Shown piece by piece: positions 51,318 through 60,304 of a DNA stretch of 64,000 nt (within the stretch, counting starts at the first letter, position 1; each line of letters opens with the position of its first letter). Both the position numbers and the translations under genes were made by a program. The notes under the pieces were generated by a model. It saw only the letters and a program-made list of their open reading frames with translations, made no database searches and was not told where the DNA came from. This stretch comes from Symbiodinium sp. CCMP2592 (taxonomy: Eukaryota > Sar > Dinophyceae > Suessiales > Symbiodiniaceae), in NCBI GenBank assembly GCA_905221615.1, contig CAJNDT010000580.1:753511-817510 (forward strand), in the 5' to 3' direction.

Positions 51318-54300
51318 CTAGTCCAATGTTGTGGTTTCCTCCGGAAGGAAGTCGGATGCTGTAGCGTCGTTGAGTGCAAGAGGTGCTGGTGATGATGCTG
51401 GTGGCGCAACCTCAACCTCAACTTCGACTTCAACCATAGGCTCGTCTGCGGGAGCAGACGCTGCTGCTTCAACTTCTTCATGGCCACCACTAAGTGGGGC
51501 TGAAGGTTCCTCCGGAACATCGGGGAACTGCTCCGGCTCAGCTGCTCCAGGATCGACGATGGGATCCTGGGCAGTCTCCGGGATGATTGTATCCTCCTCT
51601 TCGCTGGATTGACGAGACCACAGGACGATGCCTTTGATCGTGTCGCGGATGTAGAGCACACAAGTCCCTGGCACCGGATCGCGAGTGAGTATACCTTCGG
51701 AAGTTGTCTCGAAGAGGTACGCATAGCGGTTGACCTCCTGAGTGTCGAGTACAATTTCATAAGGAAGGTTCGCTCGGCTGCCAGCTTTATTCTCAAGCTC
51801 GCTCAGGGTGGCTTTCGCGAAGTAGTTGTGAAACTTGCCGCTCCTGTTGAACCCTGGCGTGAAGCCAGTAGAGAGAATATTGAATGCTGCATCATGCGTC
51901 GTCCTGTGGTAGAGACGCGGGGGAAACTCCCCAAGAGCAAGGAATGGCCTGCCTTGATAGGCGGCTGTAGGACCAAGCTCCTCTCGCGTATCGTTCGTGA
52001 ACCAATGCAGCGCAATAGAGGAATCGGTCACTTGGTCCTTGATGCGTTCGCTGTGACCATGCGAAGCACAAATCCAAGAGGGCCAAATGTCCGTCTCAAT
52101 GAAGTCAGCACGCGGATCGGTGGGGAGGCCTGCCAAGTTAAACCTCGATTTGTTATCGTAGGCGACTATGGACAAGATACCTCGTGTTCCCAGATCCACA
52201 CGGTGCTTCTTCCACATATGCTGAATGAGTTCTTGGATGCGAATCCATTTCCCGCGCCGTGAGCTGAGCTTCACGTTCGATCCTCGGACAGCACCTGTGA
52301 GGTAGCGCTCAACGTAAGGTTTGAGGCCCAACTCAGGGAGGTGGTCCTTCGGGATCGAATCGGGGAGGATCTGAACGATCTCGCTCCCCTCCGGATCCTC
52401 TGGGCACACATCCTCGTCGACGAAGCCACACATTTCCATCAGGTCCAAGTCGTCTTGGTACTTTACCCCAATGTAGTCGTGTGGGCGAGCCCTTAATAGG
52501 CCGCTGGAAGGGTCCCGGTCCTTCTTGGTCATGCCCTCTTTTGCCGCTGACAGAGTACGGTGAGACTCCGTGCGGTAAGGGATGGCCTCGATGACATCGT
52601 CAAAGGACACCTCCGGTACGTCGCGAGATGATGCACTGCCAGATGGGCCACCACTAAGTGGGGCTGGATCCTTCCGCTCAGCACGGGCACGTGCTTCCGC
52701 CTGCTCTTTCGCGCGCTTTTGCGCCTGTTCGCGAGCTGTGGCCCATTCCCAATTCAGGACATCCTGAGGGACCTCACGCATTCCAGTGACCGGAAGATCA
52801 GGTGGAGGAACATAAGGGGATTCCCATGGATCAGGGCATTCGTTCGCAGCTTCGCGAATCTCGGCCTGCCTTAAAAGGCGGCGGGAGAGCTGGGACCGAT
52901 ACAGTGCCTTATCGAAGACATACTGCATGGAATACACCCGCGTTCCTTCTGGATCAATAGGAAAACGGCGGGCCAGCTCGTCCAGCGTCTCTGCGGGCAT
53001 CTTCGCGAATAAGTGGTCAGCTTGACACACTTTAATCCGCTGTCCGATCACAGAGGCCAAGGCTGCGCGATGTGTTGAGTCTTCGCGGAAGTGGTAGTGG
53101 TCGTGCTTCGGGATCTGGCATACGCTTTCTTTGAGAGAGGCGGTGTATAACCCCCTACTCCTTGCGTATCCGAGGAATTTTCGGATAGCTGTGCGGTACT
53201 CTGCTGGCAGCCCGTAGTCCAGTGGGTCGGCATCCGAGAGGATTTGCACTGAGCCCACCGTTGGCCTGCCCTGAAGGGCGGCTAGACGGCCAATCTCACC
53301 GCACACACGTGCGGCAATGTCCGCCCAGATCCCTTCTGCGGCAACGCCTTCAGGACCAATCTGCCAGTGTGGCGTCCCTGGGTCGACGAAAACTCCTCTG
53401 CGACCGCACAGTTCGTTGCCCATCCAAACAACAACGATATCGACCTCGAGATGCAAGGGGTTTAACGATTCGTTGATGATCTGCGGCAAGAGCGTGTGAA
53501 CTGCCTCAACGATCGAGTGGAGGTTGCCTCCCCAAATCGCCTTTTGCCGGACATTCGTGTATTGCTGAAGGATATGACCAGGCCCCGTCAGAGCTTTAAA
53601 GTCGTCCGCCATCTCAACGAATGTTCTCGCCCCAGCCTTGAAAATGAGGGTAGAGTCGGAAACAATGATGCAGGCTTTTTCACGGCCTCGGCTATCGCCG
53701 GGCTGGAAACGCGACAACCCCTCGTCGTTGATCCGTGCCACCTTAGGGAGGGCCTTATAGCCATGATCAACATCTCCCAGACACGTAGACAGAGCGGTTT
53801 GCGCGATTGCGCCTGTGTAGAGCTGTTTCACGCTCTCTTCCCAGTCACGGTCTGGGTTGAGTCCGAGCTCGTGTCCGAAGACACCGGCCCACATATGGTA
53901 GTGAGCCCACTCCCGCTTGATTGAGTCACCCGATGCGGCAATCGTCGCTGGCGCCGACGGCTTGTTCTCGCCTTCTGCTCGCACTCGGGGATCACTGATC
54001 ATCTCTGGCGTGCTCTGATGAGCCGCTGCACAGGGGCAGGCAAGCACCTTCCTAAAGTTCGCAAGATTAGCAAGATGTGAAGATGTGATATCCTCTAAAT
54101 CATCATGATCTGCGACTTCGTGCTTGTAAGATGCCTTAGCGATCGGATGCTGGTTTCCTGAGCGGAAGCTTTCCTTAGCACGGTTCGCAAGTGGCAATGC
54201 CTGGAGCCCTGCGCACACCAGATATGCGTTTTCAAGTCGTGCAATTTCGGCATTAATTCCGTCGAACATGAATTCGTCGACGGGCCCACACAAGAGAACA

Positions 54301-57300
54301 CAGAAGTTACTGGAAAACAAGTGAGCCATTTCAACAATCTCAACAATGCTCCTTTGTAACCTCCTCAAGTCACCCTTTGAGAGCGATGTCATGACCACCG
54401 TGACAAACGAAAGTGAAGTGATAATGAATGCTCCCCCCTCATCGCGAACAGAAGTGATGAGGCGGGTCAAAGGTAACCATTGTGATGGAGTTTCATGGCG
54501 AACCGCAATCCACCACCGTTGAAGACTCAGTCCCCCCTGATCGGTGCATGCAATTGGCCTCGGCAAAAGCCGGGCTGGAGCAGCGACCGCAGCTGGTTGG
54601 GGCAGCCTGAACTTCAATATCTCCAATTGTTCTCTTACTTCGTTGTTAATACTACCTACCTGGGAAGAAGTGAAAGCGATCAATCCAAAGCGGGTGCCCT
54701 TCCAGGGCATCACGCAGTGGTGTAGGTCGGGGGCAAAGTACAATGGAGAGTGCTTTGTGTTGTGAGTTCCACCAGTAACAACGCTTCCATTGTCCTTAGT
54801 CTGGGTGGCCGGACCTTGTCCCGGCATCCCTTCAACCCACAACAGACCTCCAGAAAAATCCCCGAAACTAATCGCGAAGTTCTCACTTCCCTTAAGGTTC
54901 CGTGAATCCGCATGCAACAAGGATTTGGCGTCACGATTCACTGCGATCGAAGTCCATGTGAAGTCGCGACGTGCATGTTTGCTGATCCACTCGTTCATGT
55001 ATCTACACGCTAAAGGGTACCGTTTAGTAATGTTGGTAATCCCTTGCATGGCACTGAACGAAAAGAAACCCCAATTGTGATAGTACGAATTGTCGTTCGT
55101 GGTAAGGCGAGACCTGCGTCTCTTGCTCACCTTCACTGGAAATTGTGATGCAACTGATTGCAAACCCTCAAAACTGAAATCCTTAGCCTGAAGTAGAACC
55201 TCAGCAGTGGCTTCGAGCTCTGGCCGGCCATGGCTGGCGGCTGCAATCTGAGGTTTCGCAACCAAATGACTGTCTGAGTCCTTGCCACCTTTGTTGGCAA
55301 CAGTAGGGCACAGATTGTGGTTGATCAACCTGAGAGCGTGAAGCCACTTAGTCTTCTCGGCGACAGGTTTTGTAAAGATATCGGCAACCTGTTCGAGCGT
55401 ATCAACATTGACCATATCGAAATGTTCCACCTCGAACTGCTGCTTCAACCATCCAAAACTGATGTTCTGAGTGCGATCAGTGTGTCGCATCTTTTCACTG
55501 TCACCTTTGTGAACGATCGTGATCGTCGCTTGGTTGTCCTCAAGGAACTGAACGCGAAACTTATCGCTCAAGCCCACATTCAAACCCTGAAGATTGGCTA
55601 CCGATCGTCCACCTGGGATTCCCCCGTACCTGATCTCGTCAAGTTCGGGGTCAACTCTTGCTAGAACACCATCGATCTTGATGGGTGGAGGTCTCTTTGG
55701 CCTAACCTGATGGTTGGCTGAATTGATCTCAACCTGTTGCCATAGGAAAATCCAAAGGCTGAGGCTGGGCAATCCCTGAGCGCGAACACCATGGTTAGCA
55801 CTGATGACCTCGCTTTCGGTGCTTGACATCGTGATACTGGTCTGCTTCTTGGAAAAGGCATTCAATGGGTAGTAGGTGTTTGGCCCCACGAGATACAGTG
55901 CACAGCCTGAGGTTGATTTGCGGTCATGTTCCCCAGACCAATCTGCATCGCAGAACAGCCAAAGCTTACACTCACTGATGCGATCCCCGATAAATCCCTG
56001 CATCCGAACATCAAGTGAAGAGTTGATGTAGCAGACAAGCCTGTGAAGTGCTGCATCGCAGTCCCTGCTCCACTTCGTCACCCTACTGGCGAGGCTTTGA
56101 GTAGCCCGCAGGAGATCCCATCGTGCCATCCTAGCGGCAAACAGGATTTTCATGAGAACCTTGCTAGCAATTGGTTGGAGGCGACCAGATGGCTCTTCCC
56201 CCTCAGTAGGCTTAGCGATTCTGTTCTCTGAAAACGGAGTTGGAACATTAGTGAGGGACTGCTTCGAAACCTTAGCAAGATCACAGTACCTGTCCACACA
56301 AGAAATCAGGAAGTCTTTCATGTCATATGTCATGACGTTCACGAGCTTATCCATAGAAGGAATAGCGTCTTTGCAAATCGTGTCTGTTCCCTTGAACTTC
56401 TGTTCCTTGGCTTCCCTTTTGGCCTCGGCCTTAGATCTAGACGGCTTGCCTTTGGAGGCAGCTAGAGCGTGTCTGATCTTTTCGGCATCGTGACCTGGTA
56501 ACGGGAACAAGGATCGGCCGGTCCACCACTCCTCGCGCTTAAGGTTGGGGTCAAGATTGACATCGTGTTCCTCAATCGGACCTTCATCGAAAGCGGTTAC
56601 CCTGGTTGTTGACAAGTTTGGGAAAACCTCAATGTCCCTGTTGGTGGGAACATACAACCTCTTCCTAGGATACACGTGATGACGAACAACTGCACCTAGC
56701 TCGGTATCGACTTCCCAGAAGTCTTCTCGAACTTGTGGCCTCGGGTCACCCCGGGCTGGAGCAGCCGTCTTTTTGTCGAACACGTATGCAAACGGATGTG
56801 CTGACCTGGGAAGTTGTACCTGGGTTTTCTCAAAATGATTACAACCAAAGTACCTGCCAAAAGGCTCAGGAGGATCCATGTCAATGACACTCTCAACTGT
56901 CGCCCATCCCTTAGCGAGATTCTTAGTTGGCCCAGCCATCTTGAAATCATCGACGTAGATGACCAAAAGAAGATCAAGTTCAGCGTGATAGAAAATGGAC
57001 TGCCAGATCTCGGGCAATACCGGGGTCCACCCTACGGTCTTCAGCTGGTCTTCACAGTGTTTTTCCCAGATTCCGCCGGAATCCGGGTGTCCGTAGAGGG
57101 CTAACATTAAGGGCACGACTGGGTCGGAAAACCCTCGCCATTCCTTAGGCCACCGGTTGCGCGGGAGTCTGACCCAAGTTTCTACCCCTTTAAATAATGC
57201 TTGCGTGTAAGCCTGCTTCGCGTCAGCTTGTTGCTTCGAGTACCCTGGCTGGCTACCGAAGACGTCGATGACTTTAGCGGCCTCCATTGAAGCGGGGCTG

Positions 57301-59657
57301 GATCCGAGCTCAGAGAAGATCGCACGATCGTTATGTTCATCTGAAACCCGATTCCCCTGGAACACGCTACCTCCCTTCCACTTCCTGTCAGGGTGTCCTT
57401 CTGGAAGTTCGTCGCCCTTGATGCTGCAGATTTCGAAGATTCTTCCGAAGTGCGTTTTGATGCCTTTCCTGATTGCTTCAGCGGAAACATCACGAAACTC
57501 ACGAACCTTCGAATGCAACCAACAAGACTTATCGACTAGCTTCTGCCACTCTTTGTCCATAGCTGCCTTGGCTGCTGGGGTGCGATCAATCTCGGCTTGG
57601 TTGACGACCCTGGCTACCAACGCATACTCAAGAGCAGACAGTTCCCCTAACTTTTCCCAGTAGAGGGTTGCCATCCTGACACGATGAGGCTCATTTTCAC
57701 ATGTCATTACGGGCATAGCTGGAGAAGCATCCCTTTCGACCTCTGCTCGGGCGGCTTCCTCGCGACGGCATTTAGACTGATACCTTTCGATGTCAGCCTC
57801 GCGCTGATTGCGGGACATCATGTGCCATTCCTCGCTAGAGGTGTCTGGGGGTCGCTTCGAGCCCTTCTTGTTTCGAACAAGTCTGATCCCATCCCAGTTG
57901 TATCCTTCAGGCACAGGTTTGCCGTCGGGCATGGTGTAGGGATCATGTCTCTTTGGGGGCGGTTTCGGTTTGGAGCTATCTGACGGTTTGTCAGTCGATG
58001 ATCCACGGCCATCCCCTTCCGGGGGGCTAGAACCACTACCTGACTTGCCATCAGCCTCAGGGAGTTTGTCCTCATCGGGAACAGAGATGGGTTCGGAAGC
58101 TCTCTGCCTAAGCTTATCAAGCTCTCCCTCCACGTCTCTGCCCTCTGGGTTCCAAGGGTCAAGTTCTTTAGGACCAAAGATGTCGTCGATACCACCTGAA
58201 GGAGGAAGTGTTGTCTCCTTAGCTGGGAAAACACAGTCTTGATCCTGAAGCTTGGGTGGATCACCCCCCTGATCCTCGGAAACCGCGAGAGGAAAAACCA
58301 TATCCCCTATCGGAAGTTCCATGCGCTTGACCCGAATGATTCTCAGGTCGTCATTGTCAATTGCATCTTGGCTACCCTTTAAGGGAGCTACGAGGTATTC
58401 CTGTCTCCAAATGAAGCCAGGTTGAATGTGGTACCCTAAGAAGATACCGTCTTCGGCCTTTGGGTCGAACTTAGATGCATTTGTAATGTTCTCTTTGGGA
58501 TTGTTCCAATAGAGAACCTTGGCACCAAAAGGAATGAGCTTACCGCTAAACCCTTCACCGAACCTTTCGTCCCATGGGATCTTCGCGGTGTCCATCCTTT
58601 TGGACAAGTTTAGAGCCATAGTGTGATGTTGAGCAGCTAAGGGCCAGAGCTTCGTTGGAAGTCCTGCCTGCAGCAAGTTCGCCCGTGTGCCCTCGAGCAC
58701 AGTTCGGATCTCTCTCTCAACAACAGACTTGCTCTCATCGACGTAAGGTCGTGAGGTGTTGTGACGAACTTTGTATTTTCCAGTAGCATTCTTGAGTTCG
58801 GGGGCGTTGTCAGAGTAAATGATACCTGGTTCATCATCTACGGTGAAGTAGTGCAACAGGCAATCATAAACCTCTTCCGACTCCTTCGTACCTGCAGGGT
58901 ACACATAACGAAAGTTAGTGAACACGTCCTTAACCACAAGAGCAACTTTCTCACCTTCGATCCCAAAATCACGCAAGTCCTTGGTCACAATGTGATCAAT
59001 TGTCACGTGGTCTCCGAACTTCTTCGAAAAGATAGTGGAGCTCCCCCCTCGCTTTCTGGCATGTGGCGCTAGCATTTTGGCCTTTTGGCATACCTTGCAG
59101 AAAGGGTTCTTAGGACGGTGGGTGAATTTGTGCTCCGGGCTATTGGCCTGCAGCTTGAGCTGGGCTGAACGTTTTTCGTCCTTTGGGTCAGCTTCAGCTT
59201 CTCTTTCGCTGTCAGGCTCCGGCTCGGGGTCATCAACAGGTCTTTTAAAGATCGTTACACTGAGAATGCAGGCATCAGAAGGGAGCTTGGCTACCCGATT
59301 GTCCAACGTCCTTACATCCACGTCTTTTTCGATCTCCTGCCATTTCTTGACATAAGTCCAAGTACTCCGGATGACGTGCTTTGGAAACCTTGTAGCAGGC
59401 GTTCTAAAGGTTTTGGGAAAGTGCCCCACGATCATCTGTGGAAAGGAAGGATGCGAAACCCAACCTGGTTTGTTCAAGTACTCCGCCTTTATGCCTAACG
59501 GAGCAGCCTCTTTCAGTGCTTTTTCGATCCTGGGGTCGAGGCCATTGCCCGAGGATTCGCCTTCCGGCTCGGATTCTGCTGCATTGGCGTGCCTTAGTAG
59601 GCCGCTGAACGGGGAAAACCCGATGTTGCCTGGATGACTGGCGAATGAGCCGCCTTC
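51318..59657 (-). CDS. pol polyprotein of retroelement B: IN-RT-RNase H plus dioxygenase-, SGNH- and Tpt1-like domains
   Basis: Open from 59657; the first listed start (59477) is a TTG, so entry is probably by -1 frameshift. Residues counted from 59477. Integrase: HKFTH...FCKVC zinc site, Asp161, Asp223, Glu254. RT: Asp752, YVDD (Asp843, Asp844). RNase H: Asp1177/Asp1179, ending near 1389. Dioxygenase-like: HAD (His1522, Asp1524), GGLLWVEG, His1586 or 1587, Arg1596, the 2OG-Fe(II) pattern. SGNH-like: VSDST (Ser1942), WMGNE (Asn2021), DHYH (Asp2126, His2129). Tpt1/KptA-like: WIRIQELIQ, ASHGHS (His2475), LYHRT (His2524). Core RT, IN and RNase H motifs are intact. Accessory identities rest on motifs and spacing: fairly sure for the dioxygenase and Tpt1, less so for SGNH. 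Confidence 0.88.
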   Translation of the reverse strand, partial: EGGSFASHPGNIGFSPFSGLLRHANAAESEPEGESSGNGLDPRIEKALKEAAPLGIKAEYLNKPGWVSHPSFPQMIVGHFPKTFRTPATRFPKHVIRSTWTYVKKWQEIEKDVDVRTLDNRVAKLPSDACILSVTIFKRPVDDPEPEPDSEREAEADPKDEKRSAQLKLQANSPEHKFTHRPKNPFCKVCQKAKMLAPHARKRGGSSTIFSKKFGDHVTIDHIVTKDLRDFGIEGEKVALVVKDVFTNFRYVYPAGTKESEEVYDCLLHYFTVDDEPGIIYSDNAPELKNATGKYKVRHNTSRPYVDESKSVVEREIRTVLEGTRANLLQAGLPTKLWPLAAQHHTMALNLSKRMDTAKIPWDERFGEGFSGKLIPFGAKVLYWNNPKENITNASKFDPKAEDGIFLGYHIQPGFIWRQEYLVAPLKGSQDAIDNDDLRIIRVKRMELPIGDMVFPLAVSEDQGGDPPKLQDQDCVFPAKETTLPPSGGIDDIFGPKELDPWNPEGRDVEGELDKLRQRASEPISVPDEDKLPEADGKSGSGSSPPEGDGRGSSTDKPSDSSKPKPPPKRHDPYTMPDGKPVPEGYNWDGIRLVRNKKGSKRPPDTSSEEWHMMSRNQREADIERYQSKCRREEAARAEVERDASPAMPVMTCENEPHRVRMATLYWEKLGELSALEYALVARVVNQAEIDRTPAAKAAMDKEWQKLVDKSCWLHSKVREFRDVSAEAIRKGIKTHFGRIFEICSIKGDELPEGHPDRKWKGGSVFQGNRVSDEHNDRAIFSELGSSPASMEAAKVIDVFGSQPGYSKQQADAKQAYTQALFKGVETWVRLPRNRWPKEWRGFSDPVVPLMLALYGHPDSGGIWEKHCEDQLKTVGWTPVLPEIWQSIFYHAELDLLLVIYVDDFKMAGPTKNLAKGWATVESVIDMDPPEPFGRYFGCNHFEKTQVQLPRSAHPFAYVFDKKTAAPARGDPRPQVREDFWEVDTELGAVVRHHVYPRKRLYVPTNRDIEVFPNLSTTRVTAFDEGPIEEHDVNLDPNLKREEWWTGRSLFPLPGHDAEKIRHALAASKGKPSRSKAEAKREAKEQKFKGTDTICKDAIPSMDKLVNVMTYDMKDFLISCVDRYCDLAKVSKQSLTNVPTPFSENRIAKPTEGEEPSGRLQPIASKVLMKILFAARMARWDLLRATQSLASRVTKWSRDCDAALHRLVCYINSSLDVRMQGFIGDRISECKLWLFCDADWSGEHDRKSTSGCALYLVGPNTYYPLNAFSKKQTSITMSSTESEVISANHGVRAQGLPSLSLWIFLWQQVEINSANHQVRPKRPPPIKIDGVLARVDPELDEIRYGGIPGGRSVANLQGLNVGLSDKFRVQFLEDNQATITIVHKGDSEKMRHTDRTQNISFGWLKQQFEVEHFDMVNVDTLEQVADIFTKPVAEKTKWLHALRLINHNLCPTVANKGGKDSDSHLVAKPQIAAASHGRPELEATAEVLLQAKDFSFEGLQSVASQFPVKVSKRRRSRLTTNDNSYYHNWGFFSFSAMQGITNITKRYPLACRYMNEWISKHARRDFTWTSIAVNRDAKSLLHADSRNLKGSENFAISFGDFSGGLLWVEGMPGQGPATQTKDNGSVVTGGTHNTKHSPLYFAPDLHHCVMPWKGTRFGLIAFTSSQVGSINNEVREQLEILKFRLPQPAAVAAPARLLPRPIACTDQGGLSLQRWWIAVRHETPSQWLPLTRLITSVRDEGGAFIITSLSFVTVVMTSLSKGDLRRLQRSIVEIVEMAHLFSSNFCVLLCGPVDEFMFDGINAEIARLENAYLVCAGLQALPLANRAKESFRSGNQHPIAKASYKHEVADHDDLEDITSSHLANLANFRKVLACPCAAAHQSTPEMISDPRVRAEGENKPSAPATIAASGDSIKREWAHYHMWAGVFGHELGLNPDRDWEESVKQLYTGAIAQTALSTCLGDVDHGYKALPKVARINDEGLSRFQPGDSRGREKACIIVSDSTLIFKAGARTFVEMADDFKALTGPGHILQQYTNVRQKAIWGGNLHSIVEAVHTLLPQIINESLNPLHLEVDIVVVWMGNELCGRRGVFVDPGTPHWQIGPEGVAAEGIWADIAARVCGEIGRLAALQGRPTVGSVQILSDADPLDYGLPAEYRTAIRKFLGYARSRGLYTASLKESVCQIPKHDHYHFREDSTHRAALASVIGQRIKVCQADHLFAKMPAETLDELARRFPIDPEGTRVYSMQYVFDKALYRSQLSRRLLRQAEIREAANECPDPWESPYVPPPDLPVTGMREVPQDVLNWEWATAREQAQKRAKEQAEARARAERKDPAPLSGGPSGSASSRDVPEVSFDDVIEAIPYRTESHRTLSAAKEGMTKKDRDPSSGLLRARPHDYIGVKYQDDLDLMEMCGFVDEDVCPEDPEGSEIVQILPDSIPKDHLPELGLKPYVERYLTGAVRGSNVKLSSRRGKWIRIQELIQHMWKKHRVDLGTRGILSIVAYDNKSRFNLAGLPTDPRADFIETDIWPSWICASHGHSERIKDQVTDSSIALHWFTNDTREELGPTAAYQGRPFLALGEFPPRLYHRTTHDAAFNILSTGFTPGFNRSGKFHNYFAKATLSELENKAGSRANLPYEIVLDTQEVNRYAYLFETTSEGILTRDPVPGTCVLYIRDTIKGIVLWSRQSSEEEDTIIPETAQDPIVDPGAAEPEQFPDVPEEPSAPLSGGHEEVEAAASAPADEPMVEVEVEVEVAPPASSPAPLALNDATASDFLPEETTTLD
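59586..59621 (-). promoter_or_regulatory. -1 ribosomal frameshift signal (protease to pol)
   Basis: Heptamer G_GGT_TTT (59621-59615) is in phase with the protease frame. A 9-nt spacer follows, then stem GCG-GCCT / AGGC-A-CGC with loop ACTA (59605-59587). Slipping gives GGG TTT TCC CCG, in the pol frame. The protease stop TAA (59594-59596) lies within the stem-loop. Confidence 0.65.
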
Positions 59658-60304
59658 TCATCCTTGGCGGGAACAGCGATTGTACCATCCCCAATTACCG
59701 GGACTCGCCCGCGCAGCTTGCAGTAAAGTTTCCGGCCTTCGGGTGTCACGAAGTAAGGCGTCTTCCCTGCGTACCAGTGGAAATCAAAACCCTCATCCAT
59801 ACATCTCCTACCAACAGAGCACACCGGCGGCGTTGAATCTAGCACGTAGCATTCGAGGATTTTGTTGATTTCAGGGACCTCAAGCTTAACGCCTTCATTA
59901 CCTTTTACCGGCCCATTGGCGGTGATCAGAGAGACAGGACGTGAGGCGGGTTCTATGGGTACGTCAGGGAAGTGAGTTCTGCAGTCCGACTTGCTGATGA
60001 GGTCCTCTTCACTTCCGGTATCCGCTAGGAATTCTAAGCCGGGGACCAGACCTGCACATGACGGACGTGCAAGTCGCTCGCACTCCTCGCAGAGGAAGCC
60101 TTCCTCCATGCATTCATACCCGCATCCCGCAGGCGTGTCGTGAACCATGCATTCGATCATGGTGGCAAACTGCTTTGCCCACACAAGAGCCCTCTTCAGA
60201 TCCTTAGGATTCGAGCGTGGGCATTTCTCGACAGTGGGATAGACTTCGTCATAAACCCTGGGAAGGTAGGCACTTTCTCTGCTTTCCTTCCGGTTCGATG
60301 GCAA
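59594..60304 (-). CDS. protease ORF of retroelement B
   Basis: About 236 codons, open from just after a TGA at 60305-60307, beginning with TTG. Carries the retroviral-type aspartic protease motif LEFLADTGSEEDLIS (Asp95). It is +1 relative to Gag, overlapping its last 56 nt, and pol is -1 relative to it. A Cys-rich segment (CGYECMEEGFLCEECERLA) precedes the active site. Must be made by frameshifting or splicing. Confidence 0.8.
   Translation of the reverse strand: MPSNRKESRESAYLPRVYDEVYPTVEKCPRSNPKDLKRALVWAKQFATMIECMVHDTPAGCGYECMEEGFLCEECERLARPSCAGLVPGLEFLADTGSEEDLISKSDCRTHFPDVPIEPASRPVSLITANGPVKGNEGVKLEVPEINKILECYVLDSTPPVCSVGRRCMDEGFDFHWYAGKTPYFVTPEGRKLYCKLRGRVPVIGDGTIAVPAKDEKAAHSPVIQATSGFPRSAAY
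60249..60304 (-). promoter_or_regulatory. Gag/protease overlap needing a +1 shift
   Basis: The shift must occur within these 56 nt, because the protease frame is closed above 60304. Candidate: GGT TTA TGA at the Gag stop, where a +1 slip gives TAT GAC GAA, the protease frame. Ty1 also uses a +1 shift. Site not proven. Confidence 0.4.
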
